A DNA stretch of 64,000 nucleotides from Paenibacillus spiritus (lineage in GTDB: Bacteria; Bacillota; Bacilli; Paenibacillales; Paenibacillaceae): contig NZ_VYKK01000002.1 of NCBI RefSeq assembly GCF_008710135.1, positions 1 to 64,000 on the forward strand, read 5' to 3'. Every line of letters begins with the position of its first letter. Positions within the stretch are counted from its first letter, which is position 1. A program made the translations under genes and the position numbers. Below, piece after piece: positions 1-8,077 of this stretch. The notes under the pieces are model-generated. The model searched no databases, was not told the origin of the DNA, and worked only from the letters and a program-made list of their open reading frames with translations.

Positions 1-43
1 GGGCTGTCTCTCAGATCATTTTATGACCCTTTTGAGACAGCCC
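1..43. terminator. Long-loop inverted repeat at the window edge
   Basis: The first ten bases (GGGCTGTCTC) are repeated as an inverted copy at 34-43. The inner part also carries a short dyad (TCAT/ATGA), so the whole segment folds into an interrupted hairpin, followed on the + strand by CTTTCTTTT. It lies just downstream of the exporter permease gene on the minus strand and would serve as its terminator. The sequence also resembles the ends of some insertion sequences, but no transposase is visible and the window stops here. Confidence 0.45.
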
Positions 44-66
44 CTTTCTTTTAGACGAGCCTTCGC

Positions 67-1215
67 TTATACGAACATCCGCGTATCGTTGTTTCTTCCG
101 AACCGGTAGACGGCAATCAGCGAGAAGACGGCGGCGAACGCCAGCAGAATCGCCAGATTCAGCCAGAGGCTTCCGAGCGAATGTCCCTTCTGAAGCTGCT
201 CGATGGTCGTCAGCAGCCAGCGCTGGGGCACGAAGCTGCCGATCCTGCGGATCGTATCCGGCATCACCTCGATCGGGAAGAAGCAGCCGGCGAGCAGGCA
301 GGTCGGGGTAACAATGATATTCTGCAGCGCACCCGAGACGTTGCGGTTCTTGGAGAAAGAGACAATTGCCAAGGACAGGCCGATGGCACTGAGAGCGAAC
401 AGCATCAGCACGGCCAGCATCTGGAAGAACGGCACGCCGGAGTCGATCTTCAGCACGCCCTTCAGGAACAGCAGCGTGGCCGTCGCCTGAACCAGCAGGA
501 CCGAAATGCTGACCAGAATGTTCGCCAGCACATAATTCCGGGAGCTGACGGGCGAGGCCATGAGCCGCAGGAAGGTCCGCTCCTCCTTCTCCTTCAGCAG
601 CAGTTCCGACATGCTGACCGCCGAGAACATCATCAGCATGATGATGAAACCAAGCGCCTGGTTCGTTATATCCTTGTAATGCGATTTATCCTTGAGCTTC
701 GCGGCCTCAAGCCGGTAACTCTGGCTGCTGTAATCGCCATAGACGGCTTCAAAGGCGGCATCGTCTCCCTGCACCGAGCGGCCGATGGAAGCGGCGCTCG
801 CGAGATAACTCTCCAGCATCGACTTCACGAACAAGGTAGCCTCCGCCCCCTTGACCGACATTAGCTCGATGCCCTGCGGCTCTCCGGCGCGGACGTCTGC
901 GGAGAAGCCGGATTTCAGAACCAGCACCGCATCCAGACGGGCGGCTGCCAGATCTTTTTTCGCCGCATCCGCCGAGGTGTTCTCGGTTACCTTCACCTGC
1001 TGAAGTCCTCTCAGGAAGTTCACCGTATCCCGGGCAATTCTACCGCTTCCGTCCTGGTTGACGACACCAATTCGGACGGTCTCGCCGCTGCTGCTGTAGA
1101 GGGACATGGACAGCAGCGAAGCCGCCAGCGGAATCAGCACATAGATCATCCATTTCCGGGGATTCCGGAAAGTATTGAGGAAGCTGCGGCGAAGCAGCCA
1201 TAACGTCTCTCTCAT
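67..1215 (-). CDS. ABC-2 type exporter permease (LnrN-like)
   Basis: A 382-residue membrane protein with one N-terminal transmembrane helix (about residues 24-42), a large extracytoplasmic region to about residue 190, and five to six C-terminal helices. This is the ABC2_membrane_3 topology of NatB/YhaP/LnrN-type permeases. It is last of three cotranscribed genes, ATPase, permease, permease, and starts one base after the preceding permease gene ends. The two permeases probably form a heterodimer with the ATPase at 2345-3280 to expel an amphiphilic toxin or antibiotic. The family assignment is firm. The linearmycin-type role is inferred from synteny with the upstream two-component genes. Confidence 0.85.
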   Translation of the reverse strand: MRETLWLLRRSFLNTFRNPRKWMIYVLIPLAASLLSMSLYSSSGETVRIGVVNQDGSGRIARDTVNFLRGLQQVKVTENTSADAAKKDLAAARLDAVLVLKSGFSADVRAGEPQGIELMSVKGAEATLFVKSMLESYLASAASIGRSVQGDDAAFEAVYGDYSSQSYRLEAAKLKDKSHYKDITNQALGFIIMLMMFSAVSMSELLLKEKEERTFLRLMASPVSSRNYVLANILVSISVLLVQATATLLFLKGVLKIDSGVPFFQMLAVLMLFALSAIGLSLAIVSFSKNRNVSGALQNIIVTPTCLLAGCFFPIEVMPDTIRRIGSFVPQRWLLTTIEQLQKGHSLGSLWLNLAILLAFAAVFSLIAVYRFGRNNDTRMFV

Positions 1216-1216
1216 C

Positions 1217-2335
1217 TCACAGTTCCTCCCTTCTCTGCAGCGAACCGGCGGCTAAGAGCAGCAGCAGGAGCGCAATTCCGATATTCAGACCCATCGCCTG
1301 CACCGCTTCCGAAGCGCTGTGCTCATAGATCAAGCCGGTCAGAGCCTGATTCGCCCATCGCAGGGGCGACAGCCCGGAGACGATGTTCATCCAGCCGCCC
1401 ATCTGCCCCAGCGGGAAATAGGCGCCGCCGAAGAAGGAAATGAACTGGGTCAGAATCAGCGCTACCGTCGTTCCGGTATTGTCTTTGAAGAGAAAGCTGC
1501 AGCCCAGCCCGATGCTGACGGCCAGAAGCACCTCGGTGAACAGCACTCCCAGAACCATACCGGTCCGCTGTCCCCAATCCGCGCCGAAGCCCCATTTACT
1601 GATTGCAAATACGGTCAGGACAAAGATGCAGTTAATCAGCGTATTGCCGAGCACTTTGCCGGTAAAAATCTCCGCCCGCGATACCGGCGCCGCCATCAGA
1701 CGGATCGAGGTCCGGCGGGACCGCTCCCCGCTCAGCAGATTGCTGGCAGACATGCAGGCATAGAAGGCCGTCATGGTGGACATCGCCATCGCATAATAAT
1801 CGAGCGAGTCCGGCTTCTTGTCCGAGGCGATCGAAGTCTCCCGGATGAAGCTTGCTTCCCCGCCGGCGCCTGCCAGAATCGCCTCTGCGCGCTCCGGCTT
1901 GTTCTTCATGACGGCGGCCGCCAGATTGTATTTATCCGCGAACACGGTCAGCATCCCCTGGGCAACGGTGGACTCGATGGAATTCTCTCCATAGAACCGG
2001 ATTCCCTTGTCGCCGATTTCCGCATAGGCGCTGTACCGGCCTTCCTGTACCGCCTTTCGTGCCTGTTCAGGATCCGCGGCTGCCGTCAGCTTCACCTTCT
2101 GCTTCCGAAGCTGGTTCTCGAACTGGTCCCAGGCCTTCAACAGGCCGGGATTCTGCGCCGTTCTGCTGTAGGTCAGCGACACGGTATCCATCTCGATGCC
2201 GCTGCTGAATGCATTGCTCAGCGCCGTACCCAGAATCAGCATCAGCACGATGGGAAAAGCGAGCATAAACACAAAGGCGGTCCGGTCACGCAGGGTGGCT
2301 CTGATTTGTCTCCAGGCTATCGCTAGTATATTCAT
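1217..2335 (-). CDS. ABC-2 type exporter permease (LnrM-like)
   Basis: A 372-residue permease with an N-terminal helix (about 20-40), an extracytoplasmic domain to about residue 180, then clustered hydrophobic helices to the C-terminus, which ends in a basic tail. It is a paralogue of the next gene downstream in architecture, with limited sequence similarity. It begins 9 bases after the ATPase gene ends, with GGAGG just before its ATG, so all three genes should be translated from one transcript. The substrate cannot be read from the sequence. Multidrug, lantibiotic or polyene export are the usual roles of this family. Confidence 0.85.
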   Translation of the reverse strand: MNILAIAWRQIRATLRDRTAFVFMLAFPIVLMLILGTALSNAFSSGIEMDTVSLTYSRTAQNPGLLKAWDQFENQLRKQKVKLTAAADPEQARKAVQEGRYSAYAEIGDKGIRFYGENSIESTVAQGMLTVFADKYNLAAAVMKNKPERAEAILAGAGGEASFIRETSIASDKKPDSLDYYAMAMSTMTAFYACMSASNLLSGERSRRTSIRLMAAPVSRAEIFTGKVLGNTLINCIFVLTVFAISKWGFGADWGQRTGMVLGVLFTEVLLAVSIGLGCSFLFKDNTGTTVALILTQFISFFGGAYFPLGQMGGWMNIVSGLSPLRWANQALTGLIYEHSASEAVQAMGLNIGIALLLLLLAAGSLQRREEL

Positions 2336-2344
2336 GCCTTCCTC

Positions 2345-3280
2345 CTAGTCCCGCAGATTGCGGCCGGTGAGCGTCAGGAACACCGTCTCCAGATTGGGCG
2401 CCTGTTCATCGACCGAGCGGATCTCCGCGCCGTCCTGGAGCAGCCGCTGCAAGATCAGATTGAGGTTGCCGATTTCGGCCCGGGAGACAATCTGGAGTAC
2501 GCCGTCCGCCATTTTGACGGTCATGATGCCGGGGAGCTGCCGGTAAGGCTCCAGATTCAGCTCTTCTGCATTTCTGACGCCGATCCAGATTTCTTTGGTG
2601 TCGGTAATGATCGACTTGAGCTGATCCTTGGTGCCTTCTGCAATGATTTTGCCATGATCCAGGATGACAATGCGGGTGCAGATTTCCTCTACCTCTTCCA
2701 TGTAATGACTCGTGTATATAATTGTGCAGCCCATGGCGTTCAGCTTGCGGACCGACTCCAGAATATAATTGCGCGAGTGCGGATCAATGCCGACGGTCGG
2801 TTCATCCATGATAATCAGCTTCGGCCGGTGGGCGATGGCGCAAGCAATATTCAGCCGACGTTTCATCCCGCCCGAGAAATTCTTCGGGAACTCCTTCCGC
2901 TTGTCGCCCAGACCGACGAACTCCAGCGCTTCTTCGCTCCGCTCTCTCAGCTCATTCCCCCGCAGGCCGTATAATCCGGCAAAAAACGAGACGTTCTCGT
3001 AAGCGGTCATTTCCTCGTAGATGGCGATGTCCTGCGGCACAATGCCGATGTTCAGCTTGGCGAAACGCCGATGCTTCGCCAGGTCCTTGCCCAGAACTTC
3101 AATGCTGCCCTGCGTCGCCCGCAGCAGCGAGGCGACCATATGGATGACCGTGCTTTTTCCCGCTCCATTCGCGCCCAGGAAGCCGAATATTTCGCCTTCC
3201 CGCACATTCAGGCTGAGGTTGTCGACCGCGGTCACTTCGCCGAATTTCTTCGTCAGATTCCTGATTTCCAGCACGTTCAT
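2345..3280 (-). CDS. ABC transporter ATP-binding protein (LnrL/NatA-like)
   Basis: The start at 3280 is chosen because GGAGTG sits directly upstream. An in-frame extension to 3325 lacks this. The 311-residue protein has Walker A GANGAGKST (about 40-48), a signature motif NFSGGMKRR, Walker B LIIMDEPT and a switch histidine in YTSHYMEE. The C-terminal 80 residues are the extra domain typical of drug-export ATPases (DrrA/LnrL type). It powers the two permeases that follow. A candidate -10 hexamer TACAAT lies at 3317-3322 on the minus strand, right after the terminator-like dyad of the upstream regulatory genes, so it may be transcribed separately from them. Confidence 0.9.
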   Translation of the reverse strand: MNVLEIRNLTKKFGEVTAVDNLSLNVREGEIFGFLGANGAGKSTVIHMVASLLRATQGSIEVLGKDLAKHRRFAKLNIGIVPQDIAIYEEMTAYENVSFFAGLYGLRGNELRERSEEALEFVGLGDKRKEFPKNFSGGMKRRLNIACAIAHRPKLIIMDEPTVGIDPHSRNYILESVRKLNAMGCTIIYTSHYMEEVEEICTRIVILDHGKIIAEGTKDQLKSIITDTKEIWIGVRNAEELNLEPYRQLPGIMTVKMADGVLQIVSRAEIGNLNLILQRLLQDGAEIRSVDEQAPNLETVFLTLTGRNLRD

Positions 3281-3316
3281 TGCTTTCACTCCGTTCGGAT
3301 GTAAGTTCACGCTCTC

Positions 3317-3362
3317 ATTGTACAAAAAAAAGATGAACTTATATCAGTGTATAAGTTCATCT
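3317..3362 (-). terminator. 13-bp dyad with U-run between regulatory and exporter genes
   Basis: A perfect 13-bp inverted repeat (AGATGAACTTATA and its complement, 6-base loop, 3331-3362) is followed on the minus strand by eight T residues (3323-3330), the layout of an intrinsic terminator for the histidine kinase gene. A -10-like TACAAT follows at once (3317-3322), so the dyad also occupies the -35 area of a possible exporter promoter and could act as an operator. A partial copy, GTGAACTTAC, lies just downstream. Confidence 0.65.
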
Positions 3363-3402
3363 CTGTCGCATGAGATTCTTCATGCCGGGCTCATGAGAAT
3401 AT

Positions 3403-4548
3403 TCACAGCACCGCATCCTGGCCGATGGGAAGCAGCGTCGTCACCCGGAAGCCCCGGGAGCCGTCTGCGATAACCGTGCCGCCGCACCGGGCGGCGCGCT
3501 CTTCCATTCCCCGAATGCCTAGCCCCTTGGCAATCGTTCCGGCTCCCCGGCCGTTGTCGGTCACCACCGCTTTGACGAAGCGGTTGAGCACCTGTATCTC
3601 CAGATGCAGGGAAGACGCCCCGCTGTATTTCAGCGCGTTGGTTACCGCCTCGGTCGTATTTTGAGCGATCACATTCCATTGAAGGGACGTTACCATCTCC
3701 AGATCGCCGGAATGGGACAGCGTTGCCGAGATATCCTGATTGAACGACAGCTCCTCCAGCAGCAGGCGGAGCCGGTGAATGCCGATCTCTTCGGGCTGCG
3801 GCTTGTTGCTTCTCAGCGTCAGCCGAATCTGCTCCAGACCCTCGCGCGAAATGGCAATGGCATTGCCCAGCAGTTCGCCCGACTTCGCAGGATTGGACTG
3901 CAGCAGACTGCGGGCGGCCTCCATTTGAATCAGGGCTCCCGCCATGGCATGTCCGAGCTCATCGTGGATCTGCTGGGACAGCCGGTTGCGTTCCTCCAGC
4001 TTGAAGGTATACTCCGATTGGCGGAGATGCTCCCGGTTCTCATGCAGGGAACGCGTTACCCGCTCAAGATCGCGCTTCAGCCGGTCTTCCCGCTCCTCCA
4101 GCCGCATGAGGCGGAACGAGAGCGAACGCAGCCCCTGCTCCAGCAGCAGCGCCAGCGCTCCCGTCAGGAGAACGAGCGGTCTTGGGCCGGCGGGAAGCAG
4201 GAACACAGGCACGGCGGTCAGAACAACGGCACCCAGAACCGGCCGCCTGGAGGCAGCGGCCAGCTCCAGCAGGTTGAAGGGAATCAGCAGGGCAAAGAGC
4301 GGGTCCAGCCGCAGGGCGGCCATGGCCGACGCCGCAGCCGAGAAGCCCGACAGCAGGAGGCGGGCAGGCAGATACGGAATACACGGTATGGCGATATTCA
4401 GCGCCAGATAGATCAGATAAGCCAGCAACAGCCAGCTTCTTCCCGGCGTCTCCGTTCCGAAGTACGTCTCCGAGATGACATACAGCAACACCGCCGCCTT
4501 GCCGCCCATCATCCAAGGCTCCGACTCCCGGTTCAGCGCCTTATTCAT
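3403..4548 (-). CDS. NarL-type sensor histidine kinase (LnrJ-like)
   Basis: A 381-residue kinase. The first 145 residues hold about five hydrophobic helices with almost no extracytoplasmic loops, as in intramembrane-sensing kinases. A linker coiled coil (about 150-190) leads to a HisKA_3 phosphoacceptor segment with HDELGHAM. The C-terminal HATPase domain has NALKYS and DNGRGAG. Its start overlaps the stop of the response regulator gene by 8 bases, so the two are translationally coupled. The pairing with an ABC exporter immediately downstream matches LnrJK-LnrLMN of Bacillus subtilis, where the kinase senses a membrane-active antibiotic. That specificity is inference. Confidence 0.88.
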   Translation of the reverse strand: MNKALNRESEPWMMGGKAAVLLYVISETYFGTETPGRSWLLLAYLIYLALNIAIPCIPYLPARLLLSGFSAAASAMAALRLDPLFALLIPFNLLELAAASRRPVLGAVVLTAVPVFLLPAGPRPLVLLTGALALLLEQGLRSLSFRLMRLEEREDRLKRDLERVTRSLHENREHLRQSEYTFKLEERNRLSQQIHDELGHAMAGALIQMEAARSLLQSNPAKSGELLGNAIAISREGLEQIRLTLRSNKPQPEEIGIHRLRLLLEELSFNQDISATLSHSGDLEMVTSLQWNVIAQNTTEAVTNALKYSGASSLHLEIQVLNRFVKAVVTDNGRGAGTIAKGLGIRGMEERAARCGGTVIADGSRGFRVTTLLPIGQDAVL

Positions 4549-5212
4549 CGGACAGCCGCGCCTCTCCCGTCAGGTAGTAGATGGCGATTTGGGTCCGGTG
4601 CTGCAGCCCCGTCTTGTTGAGAATCGACGTGATATAATTGGCCGTCGTCCCCTCGGAGATGAACAGCTTGCGCGAGATGCCTTTGTTGGATTGACCCATG
4701 GCGATCTGCGCCATAATCTCCAGCTCCCGCTCCGTGAACAGGCTGCGGTCAATCGGCGGCAGAGCCGAAGCGGTCATTCCTTCGCGGGCCGGCTCGAGGG
4801 CCGCCTTGATTTTATCGAGCGCTACATCCTGGAGCACATGATGTCCGTGGTAGACGCTTCTCAGCGCGTCACGAATGCGCTCCGGCTCATTGTTCTTCAA
4901 CAGGTAGCCGCACGCCCCCGATTTCACCGCCTCCAGAATGAACGCATCGTCGTCGAACGTTGTCAACATCAGCGGCTTCACTTCGGTCTCCCGGGTAAGA
5001 ATCCCTGCCGCCTCCACGCCGCTCATGCCGGGCATCCGCACGTCCAGGAGCGCTATATCCACTCCGCCGGGATGGTCCCGGCAGTATCGGACCGCCGCTT
5101 CCCCGTCCTCCACGGTGCCGACCACTTCAAACTCGCCGAAGCTGGACAAAATAATCTTCATCCCTTCCCGGATGAAGGAATTGTCGTCCGCGATCAGCAC
5201 TCGGATCTTCAT
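4541..5212 (-). CDS. NarL/FixJ family response regulator (LnrK-like)
   Basis: Start set at 5212 (MKIRVLIADDNSF), with GAGGGGAC upstream. The longer in-frame extension to 5305 adds residues without similarity to the family. A 223-residue protein: receiver domain at the N-terminus (acidic pair DD, phosphoacceptor Asp in DIALLDVRMPG, conserved Lys in YLLKNN), and a C-terminal LuxR-type helix-turn-helix (LTERELEI-like FTEREL, then SNKGISRKLFISEGTTANY). It is the partner of the overlapping kinase and is expected to activate the exporter operon downstream. Confidence 0.9.
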   Translation of the reverse strand: MKIRVLIADDNSFIREGMKIILSSFGEFEVVGTVEDGEAAVRYCRDHPGGVDIALLDVRMPGMSGVEAAGILTRETEVKPLMLTTFDDDAFILEAVKSGACGYLLKNNEPERIRDALRSVYHGHHVLQDVALDKIKAALEPAREGMTASALPPIDRSLFTERELEIMAQIAMGQSNKGISRKLFISEGTTANYITSILNKTGLQHRTQIAIYYLTGEARLSDE

Positions 5213-5356
5213 GCTTCTTCGTCCCCTCTTCAAGCTTTCTGCTCTAAGGATAAACGAGGCGAATGAATTTTCCAATAGAGGGCGGCGAATGTATGCCACC
5301 TTCATCTTCCAAAGCCGACAAACGCTGAATGAAGTATCACTCCGGCCTTTAATACC

Positions 5357-5392
5357 AGAAGAAGCTGACCCCGGCCGGGGTCAGCTTCTTCT
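5357..5392. terminator. Perfect 36-bp palindrome
   Basis: An 18-bp arm (AGAAGAAGCTGACCCCGG) is followed directly by its exact complement, with no spacer. It lies about 20 bases downstream of the small minus-strand ORF at 5414-5500 and upstream of the response regulator gene. There is no clear U-run on either strand, so factor-independent termination is plausible but not certain. A loopless palindrome of this size could also form a cruciform or bind a dimeric regulator. Confidence 0.5.
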
Positions 5393-5413
5393 TAACCGTC
5401 TGAACGGCTGTCT

Positions 5414-5500
5414 TCACTTCTTCTTCTTCCTGCGATTCTCCCAAACGGTGTCCAATATGAGGTCCAGAAAAAACTCCAGAATTGCTGACACGAGGATCAC
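5414..5500 (-). CDS. Possible 28-residue membrane peptide
   Basis: A GTG-initiated ORF of 28 codons preceded by AAGGA four bases upstream. The product has a hydrophobic core rich in Leu/Ile/Phe (ILVSAILEFFLDLILDTV) and ends WENRRKKKK. One hydrophobic segment plus a polylysine tail is the shape of small membrane peptides, including type I toxins such as BsrG, but I see no sequence identity with a known one. A second GTG three codons in is an alternative start. A 36-bp palindrome follows, as a terminator would. Coding status is unproven. Confidence 0.35.
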   Translation of the reverse strand: MILVSAILEFFLDLILDTVWENRRKKKK

Positions 5501-5602
5501 CTGTCCTTCGGAGGAATCATGCCCTTCACCCTCTTATACGGCATCGGGAAGCTTACGTTTCGCCTGACCGCCACACTCTGCGATTCTTGCCGGAAGATAT
5601 AG

Positions 5603-5625
5603 AAAAACCCTTGCGCAGCAAGGGC
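5603..5625 (-). terminator. Intrinsic terminator of the tRNA-Gly gene
   Basis: On the minus strand, 20 bases after the tRNA 3' end, CCCTTGC and GCAAGGG pair around a three-base loop and are followed by TTTTT. Confidence 0.85.
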
Positions 5626-5644
5626 TATACATGTTTCTGAGCAA

Positions 5645-5715
5645 AGCGGGTGATGGGAATCGAACCCACGCTACCAGCTTGGGAAGCTGGAGTTCTACCA
5701 TTGAACTACACCCGC
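5645..5715 (-). tRNA. tRNA-Gly (anticodon CCC)
   Basis: A 71-base cloverleaf: acceptor GCGGGTG paired with CACCCGC, D arm with GTTCAATGGTAGAAC, anticodon stem CCAGC/GCTGG around loop TTCCCAA, giving anticodon CCC, T arm with GTGGGTTCGATTCCCAT. The CCA end is not encoded. The gene stands alone, with its own promoter (5737-5765) and terminator (5603-5625). It decodes GGG. Confidence 0.95.
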
Positions 5716-5736
5716 GGGTACTCAAGTTCAAGGCTC

Positions 5737-5765
5737 ATTGTACCACCGGAATCCGTAAAAGGCAA
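5737..5765 (-). promoter_or_regulatory. Sigma-A-type promoter for tRNA-Gly
   Basis: Minus strand TTGCCT (5760-5765), 17-base spacer, TACAAT (5737-5742), about 20 bases before the mature tRNA 5' end, in the short gap after the GGDEF-EAL gene. Confidence 0.65.
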
Positions 5766-5769
5766 TGAA

Positions 5770-7881
5770 CTACAGCGGCAGCGGCATTAGATTCCGCTGC
5801 AGAAAGGAAGCCTCGAATTCCTCGGCCGGAATCGGTCTGCTGAACAAGTAGCCCTGCGCCTCGTGGCACTGCTGCTCGTTCAGGAAGTTCATCTGTTCCT
5901 CGTTCTCCACGCCTTCGGCCGTCACCTTCAGCTTCAAATGATGCGCCATTGAGGTGATCGTGGAGACGATCGCCGCGTTGTTGCTGTCCTCCATTACCTC
6001 GGAGACGAAGGAGCGGTCGATCTTCAGACGGTCAATCGGCATGTTCTTCAGGTAATGGAGGGAGCTGTAGCCGGTTCCGAAATCGTCGATGCTGATGCCG
6101 ACTCCCAGCGCCTTCAGCCGCTGGAGCTGATCGAACGCCATCTCGCGGTCAAGCGTCATGCTCTCGGTAATTTCCAGATCGACGAATTTCGGGTCCAGTT
6201 CGATCTCCTCCAGATACCTCCCGATTTTCCCCGCCAGATTGGGTTGAAGAAACTGCCGCATCGACAGGTTCACCGACACGCAGATCGGCTTGTACCCGGC
6301 CTTCTGCCATTCCTTGTTCTGCAAGCAGGCCGTCTGCAGCACCCACTCGCCGATCGGAACAATCAGGCCGCTCTCCTCTGCGACGGGAATGAACTCAACC
6401 GGCGACACCAATCCCCGCTTCGGATGATTCCAACGCAGCAGGGCCTCCATGCCAACGATCTCCTGCGTCTCCAGACGTACCTGCGGCTGGTAGAGCAGAT
6501 AGAATTCGTTCCGCTCCAGAGCCCGCCGCAGATCGTTCTCCATCTTCAGCTTCTCGGAAGCTTTCATCTGCATGGAAGGCGTGAACCGGGTGCATTCCTT
6601 GCCCTGTTCCTTGGCATGGTGCACAGCCGTATCCGCGCTCTGCACCAGCTGTTCAGCGGTCTCTCCGTCTCCCGGATAGATCGCAAGTCCGACGCTCAGC
6701 GAGATATGATACTCGCCCGCATCCAGCTCCAGAGGCTTATCGAACAGCCGCCGCAGCTCCTGGGCCCGGTCGGTGCATTCGTTCAGATTGGGGCAATCCA
6801 TCATCAGGAGCGCGAACTCGTCGCCTCCCATGCTGAACAGTTCTTCTCCAAGCACCAGGCTTGTTCCCAGCCGTTCGGCCACCAGCTGAAGCAGCCGGTC
6901 TCCCATCTGGTGTCCCAGAGAATCGTTGATATTCTTGAAGTGATTGATATTCAGGATAGCAAGAGCCGAGAAACCCTCGATTTCATTCTTCTGGTGCAGG
7001 CCGATCATATAACTGAGCCGTTGCAGAAGCTTGCGGCGGTTAGCGAGACCGGTCAGCTCGTCGTGGTAGACGAGATAGTTCAATTGGGCTTCGATCTCTT
7101 CCCGCTCCCGCTTCGGTTCTTCCTCATCCAGCTTCCGGAAGACACCGACAAGAATGGCGGCATAGCCGGCCATCCCCAGAAGAAGCCCCACCAGGAGATT
7201 GGGGTCCTGTTCTCCCGTAGAACGGAGCAGGAACAATTGTCCGCTTCCCAGCAGGAAGAGCGAGCGGGGCAGCATAGCCCCCAGGCTCCCGGGTTCCATG
7301 CTGTCCGAACGAAGAATGGCGAGAATTGCGGGGGCCGCCGCCAATAGGGCAAGCGTATGGAGACCAAGTTTTACCCCGTTCCCCCAGGCAACCTCCTGAA
7401 CCGCCAGAAGCAGACACAGCGCAATGGCTGCGGCCGCGCCGGCCGAGGCGCGTACGAATGCCGGAACTGCTTCTTTATGTACGGCCCCCGCTTTTCTTCT
7501 GCTATAGAGGAGGAACAGCCCTCCCGTTGCCGTAAGCCGGGATACCGGCAGCAGCCAAGATCCCGCATCGGCTGAAATGACGCTCCGGTTCGGACTTCCG
7601 GACAGACTCAGCGTGTACGCAAAGTCAAGCAGGAACAGTCCGAAGAACAAGGCTGATAATCCCGTTCTCTCTCTTGTCATGCGCCGTGATACCAGCAGCC
7701 TTCCCTGTACGAACACGGCAAAGGCGAAGGCTACCGTGCACCAGCTTCCAATCTGAAGCAGGGTGAGCAACACTTCCTTATTTATATTCCGGGCCAGAGC
7801 GGAATGCATAGTCTGGATGATTGCATACAGCAGAACGCCTCCGGCCATGGCTTGAACGATCTTTCTTTTCTCCGATTTCAT
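5770..7881 (-). CDS. Membrane GGDEF-EAL cyclic-di-GMP enzyme
   Basis: Start chosen at 7881 (MKSEKRKIVQ), with GAGGGG upstream. The in-frame extension to 7944 lacks this. A 703-residue protein with about eight N-terminal transmembrane helices (to about residue 260), a GGDEF domain with intact SMGGDEF, and an EAL domain with EALLRW, EITESM, DDFGTGYSS, AEGVEN and EAQGYLFSRP. Both the diguanylate cyclase and phosphodiesterase signatures are complete, so either activity is possible and one may dominate. The membrane part has no named sensor domain that I recognise. It is monocistronic and converges on tRNA-Gly. Confidence 0.92.
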   Translation of the reverse strand: MKSEKRKIVQAMAGGVLLYAIIQTMHSALARNINKEVLLTLLQIGSWCTVAFAFAVFVQGRLLVSRRMTRERTGLSALFFGLFLLDFAYTLSLSGSPNRSVISADAGSWLLPVSRLTATGGLFLLYSRRKAGAVHKEAVPAFVRASAGAAAAIALCLLLAVQEVAWGNGVKLGLHTLALLAAAPAILAILRSDSMEPGSLGAMLPRSLFLLGSGQLFLLRSTGEQDPNLLVGLLLGMAGYAAILVGVFRKLDEEEPKREREEIEAQLNYLVYHDELTGLANRRKLLQRLSYMIGLHQKNEIEGFSALAILNINHFKNINDSLGHQMGDRLLQLVAERLGTSLVLGEELFSMGGDEFALLMMDCPNLNECTDRAQELRRLFDKPLELDAGEYHISLSVGLAIYPGDGETAEQLVQSADTAVHHAKEQGKECTRFTPSMQMKASEKLKMENDLRRALERNEFYLLYQPQVRLETQEIVGMEALLRWNHPKRGLVSPVEFIPVAEESGLIVPIGEWVLQTACLQNKEWQKAGYKPICVSVNLSMRQFLQPNLAGKIGRYLEEIELDPKFVDLEITESMTLDREMAFDQLQRLKALGVGISIDDFGTGYSSLHYLKNMPIDRLKIDRSFVSEVMEDSNNAAIVSTITSMAHHLKLKVTAEGVENEEQMNFLNEQQCHEAQGYLFSRPIPAEEFEASFLQRNLMPLPL

Positions 7882-8020
7882 AAGCCCCTCACGTTCATCG
7901 TATGATGGTATAGTAGGTCCACGATCTCTAATGCCTATGTACAATATCGGACAGAGCCCCCCGAACCGTTACACCTGACTCTTAAAAATGCAAATCTGCC
8001 GCTCCTCTCCGGTTATTTAC

Positions 8021-8036
8021 TGTGATATATATCACT
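8021..8036 (+). promoter_or_regulatory. Fnr/Crp-like binding site upstream of feoA
   Basis: TGTGATATATATCACT matches the Gram-positive Fnr consensus TGTGA-N6-TCACA at 9 of 10 defined positions. It lies roughly 35-45 bases before the likely feoA transcription start, using the -10-like TATGCT at 8053-8058. That is the activating position. It suggests oxygen-responsive induction of ferrous iron uptake. Confidence 0.6.
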
Positions 8037-8077
8037 GCTTAAAATTTTAAATTATGCTAAGTTACAAACAAATCATT

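Noticed and set aside
5534..5731. 65-codon minus-strand ORF
   Set aside because: It reads through the tRNA-Gly gene and its terminator.
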